DNA of 64,000 bases, taken from the NCBI GenBank assembly GCA_964490705.1, contig CAZBCG010000007.1:62001-126000 (forward strand). The letters are read 5' to 3'. This document shows, in pieces, positions 16,901-24,508 of the stretch. Position 1 is the first letter of the stretch; each line of letters starts with the position of its first letter. The position numbers and the translations under genes are program-made. The stretch comes from Fodinibius sp964490705. Lineage in GTDB: Bacteria; Bacteroidota; Rhodothermia; Balneolales; Balneolaceae. Below the pieces are notes generated by a model that saw only the letters and a list, made by a program, of their open reading frames with translations, was not told the DNA's origin and did no database searches.

Positions 16901-19618
16901 ACCGTCATATCCATTTCCTTCGATAGTACTGTTAGAAACTTCCCGATAGAATGAACTCTGATCGCCATATGCATACAATCCGTTTTGATTGCTGTTGCGA
17001 ACAATAGAATTTCTGACCGTCACATCCGCCTCATAATAACTACGTATTCCCTGACCATGCTCGGTTCCATCCACAAGTGCATTGGTGATCGTATATTTCC
17101 CATAGTTAAGGTCGAAACCATCATTGTCTGAATGTAAAATGGTCAGGTTGTCCAACTCGTCTGCAAATGCTTGTCTGCCCATCTGCATATCTATTCCCGT
17201 ATCCGCATATCGAATGACCAAATGGGAAACCCTGGAAAATTTAGCTAACCCATTATTGTCGTTACTTCTATCCTGGATAAATAATCCGCCCCAGTCATCG
17301 GGTTTTGCCGAAACCGTGTCATCCGGGGCATCGGTATCGCCTCCCCACACGTCATCCCGCCAAGAGGTAAATACAATAGGATCACCGGCTGTACCTTCGG
17401 CAACGAGCATCCCATCAGACGTCCCAAAATGATTAGCGCCGTATCCACTATACCCGGATTTAATAATCGCCCCGGGTTCTATTGTTAACGTGTCATTTTC
17501 AGCAACAGCAGCACTGCCGGTACCATATTCATAAACACGTTGAAACATATAGGCTCCGGAGGTAATGCCCTCAGGAAATGTAGTAGTTAACGTGCCTTTC
17601 AAATGGAATCCTTGCAGGCCCAATACATTGTTGAATGTGTTATCTACAAAAGTATTGCCGTCAATACCGCTGCCATCAGTATAAATGTGACCTAACTGAC
17701 CCCACAAGGTGAGTCCAAACTCATTACCTTCAAACTGGTTGTTAAATATTCTGGCGGATGTGGTTTTTAGTCCTGCATTGCCATTGTTCCTAAAAATATT
17801 TTCTTCTATATGATTGGCATCTCCAAAGGCATCATTCAGATAAATCGAAGCGCCGTATTGGCCATTGCCTTCAAACGTGTTGTTGTAGATATAGAGCTCA
17901 TCAACCCCGTTTTGCTCCACTAGCAATCCATTTTGGGCGTTATTGGTAATAGTGGTATTAGTAAGGGAGTCCAAACCAAAACTTCTGTCAGCTCCACCTG
18001 AGTAAAAACGTATACCCTGTCCCTCATTACCGGAAAACTCAGAATTCTTGATACTGACGTTTTCAGTAAGTGTATTCAAACGAATATTGACCCCGCTACC
18101 TCCGTTATAACTCGCTGTAATGTTGTTAAACTCAGAGCCCTGGTTGTAAAGAACAATGCCATCGATGTTGTTATTATTTGCAACAACATTATTAAAAGCT
18201 GCCGGCTTTACATTTAAGTGGATACCATGGCGATCACTATAAATAGCTACCAGGTTAGAAATGCTAGCCGTGTTATTGTCCAAATACAACATACCATAAC
18301 TGTACCCCCCATAGCGTAAGTCCACATAATCTAACACTACATTAGCTGACTCCTCTTCTATGATCAGGCGTCGCCAGTCTCCTGGTTGGGGTTGAGTGGT
18401 CCGGGCATCGCCATTGCTATCTCCGCCTATTGCATCATCGTAGTGCGAGGTAAAATAAATTCGGTCAGCTTCAGTACCATCTGCAATTAAGGTACCATAA
18501 ACATTAAAAGTGACATCATCGGCAAACTTTACGACTGCTCCCGGCTGGATGGTCAAGGTACTTAATTGACTTAAGGCAATATTCTGTTTCACGTAGTAAA
18601 CTGAATCAGCATACCATATGTCGCCGTTCTGGGGATTTGAAGTAACTTCTCGGACTGGCAATGTGGCCCCAAACAGCCAGGGGGAGAAATCAACATTATT
18701 CGAAACTTCATCGCCTGTACCATTTGGGTTACTTGCATTTTGGGGACCACTTTTGTCACCCCAAAAATTATAATCGGCTACAAGCAATCCCATGCCTGAA
18801 TTGAGCACACCGATGGTGGTATTACCCGAAATGGTATTGTCGCTAATTGTCGGCGTGGTGGAACCGGTTTCTACCACGCGAATTCCGGTATCGTTTGCGC
18901 GAATATCATTGTCAGTTATCTCAGGAATAGCTCCGTTGTCGATTAAAATTCCGGTACCGTTTGTATCAATGACTGATTGGGTAATCGTTGGCGTTGCATT
19001 GATGGGAACACGAACTCCACCCTGCGTATTACGGATAATAGTACTTGTTTCAACCTGGTAATTCAGCGCCAGATCAGAAAATATTCCAAAACCGGCATTA
19101 TCTCTGAATGTAGAATTTTGGATTAATGGACTTGAAGCCCGCAGATCAATACCGTGGGCATTACTGAAGCGGAACTCACTGTTCGTGATATCAAACCCAA
19201 AAGCGCCGGTTGTATAGGATACCAATGATCCTCCCGCACCACTACCGCCGTATTCTAAAATCACATAATCGAACACCGATCCTACATCACCAGTGTTATT
19301 AAATCGGATGGTTCCCCAATCCCCGGCGGCGGGCGTAGTAGCAGCTGAGGTAAACAGAATGTTGTCTGCAGAAGTACCATCGGCAACCAGTGCTCCCTCA
19401 ACGTTTATAGAAACACCCGAGGCCATCTCGACAACAATACCCGGCTCTATGGTAAGCGTAACTCCTTCTGCAACAGTAATAGGCTCTGCAACTGTTACAG
19501 TACCGCTCCAGGTGGTATTTGATATGATATCTGAATTTACTGTTGTCTGGCCCAGCGCTGTGGATGCAAAAAACAACATAACTGCTATGGTCCAGAAAGA
19601 TAGTTTCGTAATTTTCAT
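13910..19618 (-). CDS. Giant secreted beta-helix protein with dockerin, cohesin-like module and sorting tail
   Basis: A 1902-residue exported protein. Signal peptide 1-24. Residues about 25-1600 are right-handed parallel beta-helix repeats, with many short N-rich turns (SGNEGQGIRFY style) and recurring LTIEPG and FTSWRDD units. Around 1604-1665 lies a type I dockerin-like pair: GDVSEEGTISAFDGSLILQ and ADVSGDGTVAAMDASYVLQ, each with the calcium-loop spacing of acidic residues. A cohesin-like module follows at about 1670-1795 (YASEMTIDYDEAMISDVEI, FAGVEP). The tail (about 1815-1902) has YPNPFNPSTNIQY and SGMYFYRI. It is the first gene of the surface-protein operon. Two helix blocks share 307 identical bases. 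Probable polysaccharide-binding or surface scaffold; catalysis is not evident. Confidence 0.9.
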   Translation of the reverse strand: MKITKLSFWTIAVMLFFASTALGQTTVNSDIISNTTWSGTVTVAEPITVAEGVTLTIEPGIVVEMASGVSINVEGALVADGTSADNILFTSAATTPAAGDWGTIRFNNTGDVGSVFDYVILEYGGSGAGGSLVSYTTGAFGFDITNSEFRFSNAHGIDLRASSPLIQNSTFRDNAGFGIFSDLALNYQVETSTIIRNTQGGVRVPINATPTITQSVIDTNGTGILIDNGAIPEITDNDIRANDTGIRVVETGSTTPTISDNTISGNTTIGVLNSGMGLLVADYNFWGDKSGPQNASNPNGTGDEVSNNVDFSPWLFGATLPVREVTSNPQNGDIWYADSVYYVKQNIALSQLSTLTIQPGAVVKFADDVTFNVYGTLIADGTEADRIYFTSHYDDAIGGDSNGDARTTQPQPGDWRRLIIEEESANVVLDYVDLRYGGYSYGMLYLDNNTASISNLVAIYSDRHGIHLNVKPAAFNNVVANNNNIDGIVLYNQGSEFNNITASYNGGSGVNIRLNTLTENVSIKNSEFSGNEGQGIRFYSGGADRSFGLDSLTNTTITNNAQNGLLVEQNGVDELYIYNNTFEGNGQYGASIYLNDAFGDANHIEENIFRNNGNAGLKTTSARIFNNQFEGNEFGLTLWGQLGHIYTDGSGIDGNTFVDNTFNNVLGLQGFHLKGTLTTTFPEGITSGAYMFQRVYEYGTGSAAVAENDTLTIEPGAIIKSGYSGYGANHFGTSDGMLVAEGTAGDPIVFTSWRDDVWGGDTDAPDDTVSAKPDDWGGLFIQDRSNDNNGLAKFSRVSHLVIRYADTGIDMQMGRQAFADELDNLTILHSDNDGFDLNYGKYTITNALVDGTEHGQGIRSYYEADVTVRNSIVRNSNQNGLYAYGDQSSFYREVSNSTIEGNGYDGIYTEGLQFSSTVLGNTIQNNERNGIVYYHTTLDSTDIYFTGNIIKNNLNSGILSSAAVFIDNEFEGNEFGITLHGKLGHRYTDENGDDGNTFVGNTFNNVLGLQGYHLKGILSTTFPEGITSGAYMFQRVYEYGTGSAAVALNDTLVIESGIIIKSGYSGYSANHFGASDGMLVAEGTAGDPIVFTSWRDDVWGGDTDAPDDTVSAKPDDWGGLFIQDRSNDNNGLAKFSRVSHLVIRYADTGIDMQMGRQAFADELDNLTILHSDNDGFGLNYGKYTITNALVDGTEHGQGIRSYYEADVTVRNSTIRNSNQNGLYSYGYYNSFFREVSNSTIEGNGEDGINSLDSPSPMTFQFNRIENNERHGIWSTVKEATTDTVLTISGNNIRNNIGAGILSSRAVIVDDTLEFNQVPIALTGELSKSGTINEDGNYYDGNQIANNELQDAIGIYSSVEGKLGYTYPSSFANTAHVPISDLEVGAEDTLMIAPGTVFKSGFEGGGDELRVEGYLNATGTVDNKIVFTSIYDDTYAGDTNLDGIETVPARSDWYRILVGGEGSVGTQFKHVIARYANRNFHFHDNAEVVIDSSYTSNANYGIHSTGGAKPTIRNSDIHHNRYGFDISGSSDDPNIHLNNFYDNDDAGLYVSRDVTAIDNYWGDATGPFVDQGSDLNVEGNGDRIYINGSHTVDYRPFRTDRTGILLGDVSEEGTISAFDGSLILQDVVDLIELTSTQQAAADVSGDGTVAAMDASYVLQYVVGSISGFPGAGKVPSLELNELYEIEPIAKNSYYDLIIKSKGKVPFYASEMTIDYDEAMISDVEIMNTPQTDKWSRVMNVENGIAKVAFAGVEPVKKEGEFMHLRFFFTEENSNGFVGDMQISSFRINNIALEESVGEQLTSLNEQFQMPESFSLDQNYPNPFNPSTNIQYQLPVTGEVTVEIFNIIGQQVAVLVNNKLQQAGRYSLSWDASRQASGMYFYRIHIAGKNGKKFTQVRKMTLIK
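16090..16396 (-). repeat. Perfect internal duplication, copy A (1023-base offset)
   Basis: These 307 bases are identical, including third codon positions, to 17113-17419 in the same reading frame. They encode residues of about 1074-1176 of the beta-helix protein. Similarity continues at lower identity on both sides, so the whole 341-residue block is an in-frame tandem duplication whose centre has stayed or been made identical. Confidence 0.95.
17113..17419 (-). repeat. Perfect internal duplication, copy B
   Basis: Partner of 16090-16396, encoding residues of about 733-835 of the same protein. The first mismatches outside the block are at 17112 and 17420. Silent identity over 307 bases points to recent duplication or gene conversion, and the pair is also a likely site for assembly collapse or phase-like length change. 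Confidence 0.95.
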
Positions 19619-19943
19619 AATGGATTCCTTATTGAACTGACATCCCGTCGTCGCAAAATGCCGGTTGGATTATTATTCCGGATTTCTGAAAGTGATATTT
19701 TATGGTCGTGAACAAAGACAAGGTTCTCCCCATCTGTTTAAAACCATTCCCCTCGCTCACAACCTTTGCTTATTTTTGTTGGCAAAAGTCTGCCGAATCA
19801 AATCTTAACAACAGCTCCAAAATATGCACCGCATGGTTCTGCAGTATTTTTTGGAACCTGCCAAGCCGACAGCTTTAAGAAACACACCCTTTTTATGAAA
19901 TGAATGATTAAGGTTGGGTATTTTTTCCTGCTGTGAATTTTAT
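19619..19943. other. Intergenic region with presumed promoter of the surface-protein operon
   Basis: This 325-base gap precedes the dockerin gene. No ORF or strong hairpin was seen. Its distal end (19897-19935) holds one copy of a 39-base element that recurs at 20301-20338. No confident -7/-33 promoter could be assigned by eye. Confidence 0.5.
19897..19935 (-). promoter_or_regulatory. Conserved 39-base element, copy 1 (possible operator)
   Basis: Shares about 31 positions with 20301-20338, including GAAATG, ATGAT and TTGGGTATT in the same order. It sits just downstream of the 97-residue HTH gene and upstream of the dockerin operon. Either a remnant of duplication of the HTH genes or a binding site for them; sequence alone does not decide. 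Confidence 0.45.
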
Positions 19944-20237
19944 CTAGAACGGGATCAGCCCAAAGGCCAAGGCAAACTTGATATAATCGATCTGGGTTTT
20001 TGCTTGTAATTTTGCCTGTAAACTATTTTGATATTTTTTAAAGATCGGGTTAGCAATATGCAGCTGTTGTAAAATTTGTGATTTTGTTTCGCCTTTCGCC
20101 AACAGGATTAACACTTGTTCTTCTTCTAAAGTAATAGCCTCAAATTTTTGAGCATTCTTCTCAATGAATTTTTGCAAATCAGATGTCTCTCCAAAAAAGT
20201 TTTTAGCTTCCTGCCAAGGCTCTTCTTGTCTGTTCAT
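19944..20237 (-). CDS. Short LuxR-type HTH protein (degenerate)
   Basis: A 97-residue protein consisting mostly of a LuxR/GerE-like HTH. The region TLEEEQVLILLAKGETKSQI stands in for the usual LTxREхEVLxLLAxG motif, and the C-terminus DYIKFALAFGLIPF matches the ends of its two neighbours. The helix normally reading SxxTVxxHxxxIxxKL is altered (ANPIFKKYQNSLQAKL), so DNA binding may be weakened. No receiver domain is attached. Third of three tandem HTH genes upstream of the giant surface-protein operon. Confidence 0.75.
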   Translation of the reverse strand: MNRQEEPWQEAKNFFGETSDLQKFIEKNAQKFEAITLEEEQVLILLAKGETKSQILQQLHIANPIFKKYQNSLQAKLQAKTQIDYIKFALAFGLIPF

Positions 20238-20300
20238 GGTATTACCATATTATGGATCCATCACTTTTTCTCATTTCTCCAAGAAAGGGATCGTTTGGGA

Positions 20301-20338
20301 GAAATGTATGATCAAGATTGGGTATTTCCGCTACTGTG
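20301..20338 (-). promoter_or_regulatory. Conserved 39-base element, copy 2 (possible operator)
   Basis: Partner of 19897-19935 with one base deleted. It lies between the 207-residue and 97-residue HTH genes, about 65 bases upstream of the latter's start codon, a plausible promoter position. Confidence 0.45.
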
Positions 20339-20359
20339 TCTGCCGTAATCAAATAGACA

Positions 20360-20983
20360 TCAAACTTCTACCAGATCGAAGGCAAATGCGAAACGCATCA
20401 GATCAAGAGCGGATTTAATCTTCAGTTTCCGCTTAATTTTTTTACGGTGCGTTTCCACCGTCTGGCGGGATAAAAACAGCTCTTCAGCAATTTGTGGATT
20501 ATTATACCCGTTAGCCAAAAGTTGTAACACTTCCACCTCTCGATCGGAAAGTGACTGGAACTCCAAGAAATGTTTCAGCTTAAATTGATACATCCGTACA
20601 ATCTGTATCAGCTGAGAAGATGACTTGCCCAGCTCTCCGTCGATCAGCGGTAAGTTAACCAGATAACACTGGCCACTGGGTGCCATAAAGACCAAGAGCG
20701 ACACGATTTCGCTTCCTCTTTTATATTGGATAAGAGCAATATTCTTCTCCGACATTGCATCGATACTGAAATCGGGGATAAGCTTGCGGATAACGTCAAC
20801 AGATACGGGCTCTACCACTCTCTCTAATACATCCACACTTCTGGCTTTGCCTCTTCTAGTTCGCTTCTGCTTGCCGATTTGTGGCATCTCACCAACGAGC
20901 ATTGCCATCTGTTCATCCGCAAGTATATACTCTTCAATCGATTGTAGCTCTTCCGCACTCATCCCGATAAGGCTATCCATCAT
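20360..20983 (-). CDS. LuxR-type HTH transcriptional regulator, 207 residues
   Basis: The C-terminal LuxR/GerE HTH is intact: SLSDREVEVLQLLANGYNNPQIAEELFLSRQTVETHRKK (about residues 143-181), then LKIKSALDLMRFAFAFDLVEV. Residues 1-140 are not a phosphoreceiver; they contain a basic stretch KQKRTRRGKARS and a possible PAS- or FIST-like sensing fold, which I cannot assign. It starts nine bases after the 96-residue HTH gene, so these two are cotranscribed. A role in controlling neighbouring surface proteins is only suggested by position. Confidence 0.85.
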   Translation of the reverse strand: MMDSLIGMSAEELQSIEEYILADEQMAMLVGEMPQIGKQKRTRRGKARSVDVLERVVEPVSVDVIRKLIPDFSIDAMSEKNIALIQYKRGSEIVSLLVFMAPSGQCYLVNLPLIDGELGKSSSQLIQIVRMYQFKLKHFLEFQSLSDREVEVLQLLANGYNNPQIAEELFLSRQTVETHRKKIKRKLKIKSALDLMRFAFAFDLVEV

Positions 20984-20992
20984 ATCCCCCCG

Positions 20993-21283
20993 TTAGAATT
21001 GAACTAAATTGTAGGCCAGTCCATACCGTATATAATCAGTCTGACTGCTGATATCCAGCTTCTCTCTTATGCGAGCCCGATGATTTTGAACCGTTACTCT
21101 CGAAATCTCCAGCTCTGCTGCTATTTTGGGATTATTTTGTCCCTCAGCGATTAAGGTTAGTACATCAATTTCGCGATCAGTCAGCTCTCGGAACCAAGCC
21201 TTTTTTTCGTTTCGAAAACGTCCTAATCCAATCACCTGCTTGACCATATTTTTGATTGACCCCGCAACTATCTGCATAATCAC
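20993..21283 (-). CDS. Short LuxR-type HTH protein
   Basis: A 96-residue stand-alone LuxR/GerE HTH. The motif ELTDREIDVLTLIAEGQNNP and SRVTVQNHRARIREKL are well conserved, and the C-terminus SQTDYIRYGLAYNLVQF parallels both neighbours. The N-terminal 25 residues are hydrophobic and lack a sensor domain; internal ATG codons at 21277 and 21247 are possible starts. It is likely an orphan DNA-binding module needing a partner for input. Confidence 0.82.
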   Translation of the reverse strand: MIMQIVAGSIKNMVKQVIGLGRFRNEKKAWFRELTDREIDVLTLIAEGQNNPKIAAELEISRVTVQNHRARIREKLDISSQTDYIRYGLAYNLVQF

Positions 21284-21472
21284 CCGTAATTTTGATGATA
21301 TATTAAACCCGTTCCAGTATTACATTAAAATGCAACGAACTTTTTTACTCTTGGGTCTAAGAAAAGGGTCTATGGCATTTAAATCCCTATTTTGTGATAA
21401 GCGGTAAATATTGTGGGATAAGCGGTACCGAAATGTGAAGATCGAAACGGAGGATATCACCCAGACCTGAAA

Positions 21473-23275
21473 CTAGTTTAAAAAGTTGATCAATTCCTTT
21501 TTATAGCGACGGGAAATTTTGAGCTGGGTATCATCTTTCAGCACTAAAATCTGGTCATTTATGTGGCTCACATGACGAAGGTTAACAAGCGTCGATCGGT
21601 GAATCCGCAATGAGAGTTCATCAGGCAGTTTTTCTTCGCACTCTTTTAATGTCAACCGTTCCATCATCGGAGCACGATCGGTATTCGAAAGATAAATTTT
21701 TACATAATTTCCCTCTGACTGGATATATCGGATTTCATCGAGCGAAAGTTTTACCTGCGAATTTAAGGCAATAAGATCGGGGATGTCCCGATCATCAAGC
21801 TTCTCATTCTGTTCCTTAATTTTTTCCTCCAGCTTTCCAATTGTCACGTCGCGTTTTTCCAACTCGCTTGTAATTGCTTCTTCCTGCGATCTGCTTTTGC
21901 GATATCGACTGTAGATAAAGCCGCCTCCCACCAACAGGAAAATGACTGCTCCAAACAACAGCAGATTTCGAGTATTCAAAATGGTTAGCTGATTGCTAAT
22001 AAATGCCAGCTCATTCTCTTTATTCTTTAGCTGGTACCGTACCTGCATCATCGTCAAATTCTTTTCTTCTTCTTTCGAATCCAGCATCTCTCTAAGCTCA
22101 TTGTGCAATCGCATCGTCTTAACAGCCAACGCCATCTCATTCATCCCCTCGTAAGCCTTTGACTTAACTTCATATATATCGCCCAGTAAATGCTTGAGAC
22201 CATTTTCTTCTCCTATTTGGATGGCCAAATCTGCATGAGACAATACGTCCGCAAAATTACTATTTGCCAATGCCAGCTCTGCAAAAAAGCGCTCCTTGGG
22301 AATCTGGTTATGGGGAAGGGAACGACGAAATGTGGTACTGGATATTAAAGACTGAATAGAGTCGGCCTTTGTAATTTCCTGCATCTTCAAATATTGGTTG
22401 CCAAGACGCACCAAGTGCACAAAATGCAGATTAGGTATTTGATACCGTACACTAATTGCAGCCGCTTCTTCCATCAACGAAAGTGATTGTTCTTTCTGGC
22501 CCTTTTGGGCTACAATTTCACTCAGATTAGACCGCGTAATTGCCTGAATGGGCGGCGGCAGATCGTATTCCAGACAAGGCCGCAACATCTGCTCAGCTTT
22601 CTCAAGATCATTTAGATTCATCAAGTTTTTAGCCAACCGAGATTTTATATTGCATCGGTCACCGGCATTATCAGCATACTCCATAAATTTTTTGAACATC
22701 TGTATTGCCAGATTATTGGCTCCAACCGATGAATAAAGATTCCCGAGATTACCATAAAAATAATGAATGGGATAACCCGCAGAATCAATATTATGACTAT
22801 AATCCAATGCCTTTAGATAGGCTGATTCGGCATCCAGATAATTAGCATTTTTCTGATATTCCAGTCCCAGCAAATTTTTCGTACGCAAATACTGCTCGTG
22901 TTCTCCCAATTTTTTTAGCTGCTCGGCTGCCTTTGTGGCATAATAAATAGCCGAATCTCGATTCACAGCCCGCCAGCCATTCGCCAACATAAATTGGGAA
23001 AATGCTTGCTTTTCTACCGGATCCAAACCCGGCAATTCTTCAATTTCTTTAGCAAAAGTGAATAGCGAGTCTGATCTGTAGCGCATTGCTTTAATGCTCA
23101 TCTGCACATATCGATTCAGCTTTTCTTCCGAAGAGGTAAGTTCACTGACATCTTTCCGAAATTGCTCAAAATCCAGCGGCGGCAATCCCCTCTGCGCCAA
23201 CACTACTACCGATGAAAGGCTAAATAAAAGTAATAACAGAAATCTCTTGGACCCCTTTGATACACTCAAAAACAT
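21473..23275 (-). CDS. Membrane-bound TPR protein with cytoplasmic LytTR DNA-binding domain
   Basis: A 600-residue one-component regulator. Signal peptide 1-27 (ends VVLAQRG). Residues about 30-400 are TPR-like helical repeats in the periplasm (DSAIYYATKAAEQLKKLGEHEQY, with NLGNLYSSVGANNLAIQMF). One membrane span lies at about 436-456 (LLLFGAVIFLLVGGGFIYS), then a charged coiled coil. The C-terminal 95 residues are a LytTR domain: IRYIQSEGNYVKIYLS, RIHRSTLVNLRHVSHI, and LKISRRYKKEL. Such proteins pass an external signal straight to DNA. It stands 190 bases upstream of the HTH genes on the same strand and may sit atop that cluster. Target genes are unknown. Confidence 0.88.
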   Translation of the reverse strand: MFLSVSKGSKRFLLLLLFSLSSVVVLAQRGLPPLDFEQFRKDVSELTSSEEKLNRYVQMSIKAMRYRSDSLFTFAKEIEELPGLDPVEKQAFSQFMLANGWRAVNRDSAIYYATKAAEQLKKLGEHEQYLRTKNLLGLEYQKNANYLDAESAYLKALDYSHNIDSAGYPIHYFYGNLGNLYSSVGANNLAIQMFKKFMEYADNAGDRCNIKSRLAKNLMNLNDLEKAEQMLRPCLEYDLPPPIQAITRSNLSEIVAQKGQKEQSLSLMEEAAAISVRYQIPNLHFVHLVRLGNQYLKMQEITKADSIQSLISSTTFRRSLPHNQIPKERFFAELALANSNFADVLSHADLAIQIGEENGLKHLLGDIYEVKSKAYEGMNEMALAVKTMRLHNELREMLDSKEEEKNLTMMQVRYQLKNKENELAFISNQLTILNTRNLLLFGAVIFLLVGGGFIYSRYRKSRSQEEAITSELEKRDVTIGKLEEKIKEQNEKLDDRDIPDLIALNSQVKLSLDEIRYIQSEGNYVKIYLSNTDRAPMMERLTLKECEEKLPDELSLRIHRSTLVNLRHVSHINDQILVLKDDTQLKISRRYKKELINFLN

Positions 23276-23454
23276 AATATCTGCCTGTTAGATGACTTTA
23301 AGTGCCGCTAAGATAACACTATCCGCATTAATTTGTAGTGCAATCTGAAAAATTTTCAATAAGTTGATAACAATCTATAGCTTCACACAGGGAATGATTA
23401 TACGACCTATTGCATTTAAAATGCATATTCTGAATTCCATTTTATTCAAAATTT
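23276..23454. other. Divergent promoter region
   Basis: A 179-base gap between divergently transcribed genes (TPR-LytTR leftwards, HhH glycosylase homologue rightwards). AT-rich, with no hairpin or repeat noted. It must hold promoters for both genes, but no convincing consensus was identified. Confidence 0.4.
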
Positions 23455-24402
23455 ATGAGCAGCTGGACGCTACAATCATCACCGCCGCACGACTGGTTTT
23501 TATGCCTTGATATAGATCAATATTTCGACCACGAACACAATCCCGAAAAAGTTTTTGAGGATGGATTTATTCGGCCCATTCCCATTGGCGATCGCGATAT
23601 TTTGGTTACCACTTTTTTTAACGGGGATCCCGAAAACCCGGAATTTTATTTCGAAAGTCCGGAGTCGCTCAGCAAAGGTGAAATCGAAGAAGCCAACAAA
23701 AGTCTGAGCCGCATTTTCGGCACCAATCTGGACCTACGTCCCCTGTATGATAAACTTGCTGATGATCCGGTTATCGGTCCCAAACTTACCGAGCTATATG
23801 GACTCAAACGCATGGCGCGCGCTAATCTTTTTGAGGATACCATCAATCGCATTATCGAAATGCGGCTTTCGCATAAACCAACGGCCAAGAAAATGGTATA
23901 TAAAGTACGCGAAAACTATGGATCGTTGGTCACAGCAAACGGTGACAACCTTCCCGCCTGGCCGCGTCCGCACCAATTGGTAAAAGCCAGCCCCATGAGT
24001 ATCCGAAAATTGGGACCTACTAAGAGAAAGGGAGAATTTATCATCGGTTTTGCCGAAGATCTGCTTTCCGGAGAACATGACCTGCATCATTTGGAAACGT
24101 GCAAACCGGAAATATTTTACAATACCATCAAAAAAGTGCGCGGCGTGGGACCCACTTCTGCTCAACAGCTGATGCTATTTCGAAATCGGACCGATGCCGT
24201 CTTCCCCAGCAATAAATCATCCGGCGAAGAAAAAGGATTACGCAAGTGGATTATCTTAAGTTACGGCGGCGATCCTGATACAATCAGCGAAGAAGATTTT
24301 CAATCAATGATCAACGATTGGGAAGGATATGAAGCGGCCGCCCTGGAATTTATGTTTGTGGATTGGGTACTGAGTGAGAAAGAGAAGAAGCAAAACAAAT
24401 GA
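23455..24402 (+). CDS. HhH-GPD DNA glycosylase-like protein (AlkA-like), catalytic Asp apparently replaced
   Basis: A 315-residue protein resembling the AlkA/OGG base-excision glycosylases. The N-terminal third looks like the AlkA beta domain; GPTKRKGEFIIGFAEDLLSG (about 190-209) and KKVRGVGPTSAQQLMLFR (about 225-242) form the helix-hairpin-helix region. After the hairpin the family expects a catalytic Asp in FPxD; here the text is AVFPSNKSSGEEKGL, with Asn at that position. The DNA (ttccccagcaat) confirms Asn. Either the catalytic residue lies elsewhere, or the protein binds DNA without glycosylase action. It stands alone between divergent and convergent neighbours. Confidence 0.75.
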   Translation: MSSWTLQSSPPHDWFLCLDIDQYFDHEHNPEKVFEDGFIRPIPIGDRDILVTTFFNGDPENPEFYFESPESLSKGEIEEANKSLSRIFGTNLDLRPLYDKLADDPVIGPKLTELYGLKRMARANLFEDTINRIIEMRLSHKPTAKKMVYKVRENYGSLVTANGDNLPAWPRPHQLVKASPMSIRKLGPTKRKGEFIIGFAEDLLSGEHDLHHLETCKPEIFYNTIKKVRGVGPTSAQQLMLFRNRTDAVFPSNKSSGEEKGLRKWIILSYGGDPDTISEEDFQSMINDWEGYEAAALEFMFVDWVLSEKEKKQNK

Positions 24403-24409
24403 CTGCAAC

Positions 24410-24495
24410 TGGCCACAGAGATATTTTATTTATTTCGTTCCGGTTAACTCTGCTACGGAACTAGGCTGATTTAAGCGTCCACGCTTAGTTCAGCC
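24410..24495. repeat. REP-like inverted repeat in a convergent spacer
   Basis: The gap between the glycosylase homologue and the symporter carries GGCTGATTTAAGCGT and ACGCTTAGTTCAGCC, an inverted repeat near 24461-24495, preceded by a CCACAGAG fragment of the type seen at 6793-6912. It may act as a bidirectional terminator for the two convergent genes. Confidence 0.55.
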
Positions 24496-24508
24496 AAGTG
24501 CTGTGATA

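Noticed and set aside
16101..17432. Two nearly identical plus-strand ORFs of about 105 codons
   Set aside because: They are antisense reads of the internal duplication of the beta-helix gene, not a paralogous pair of genes.
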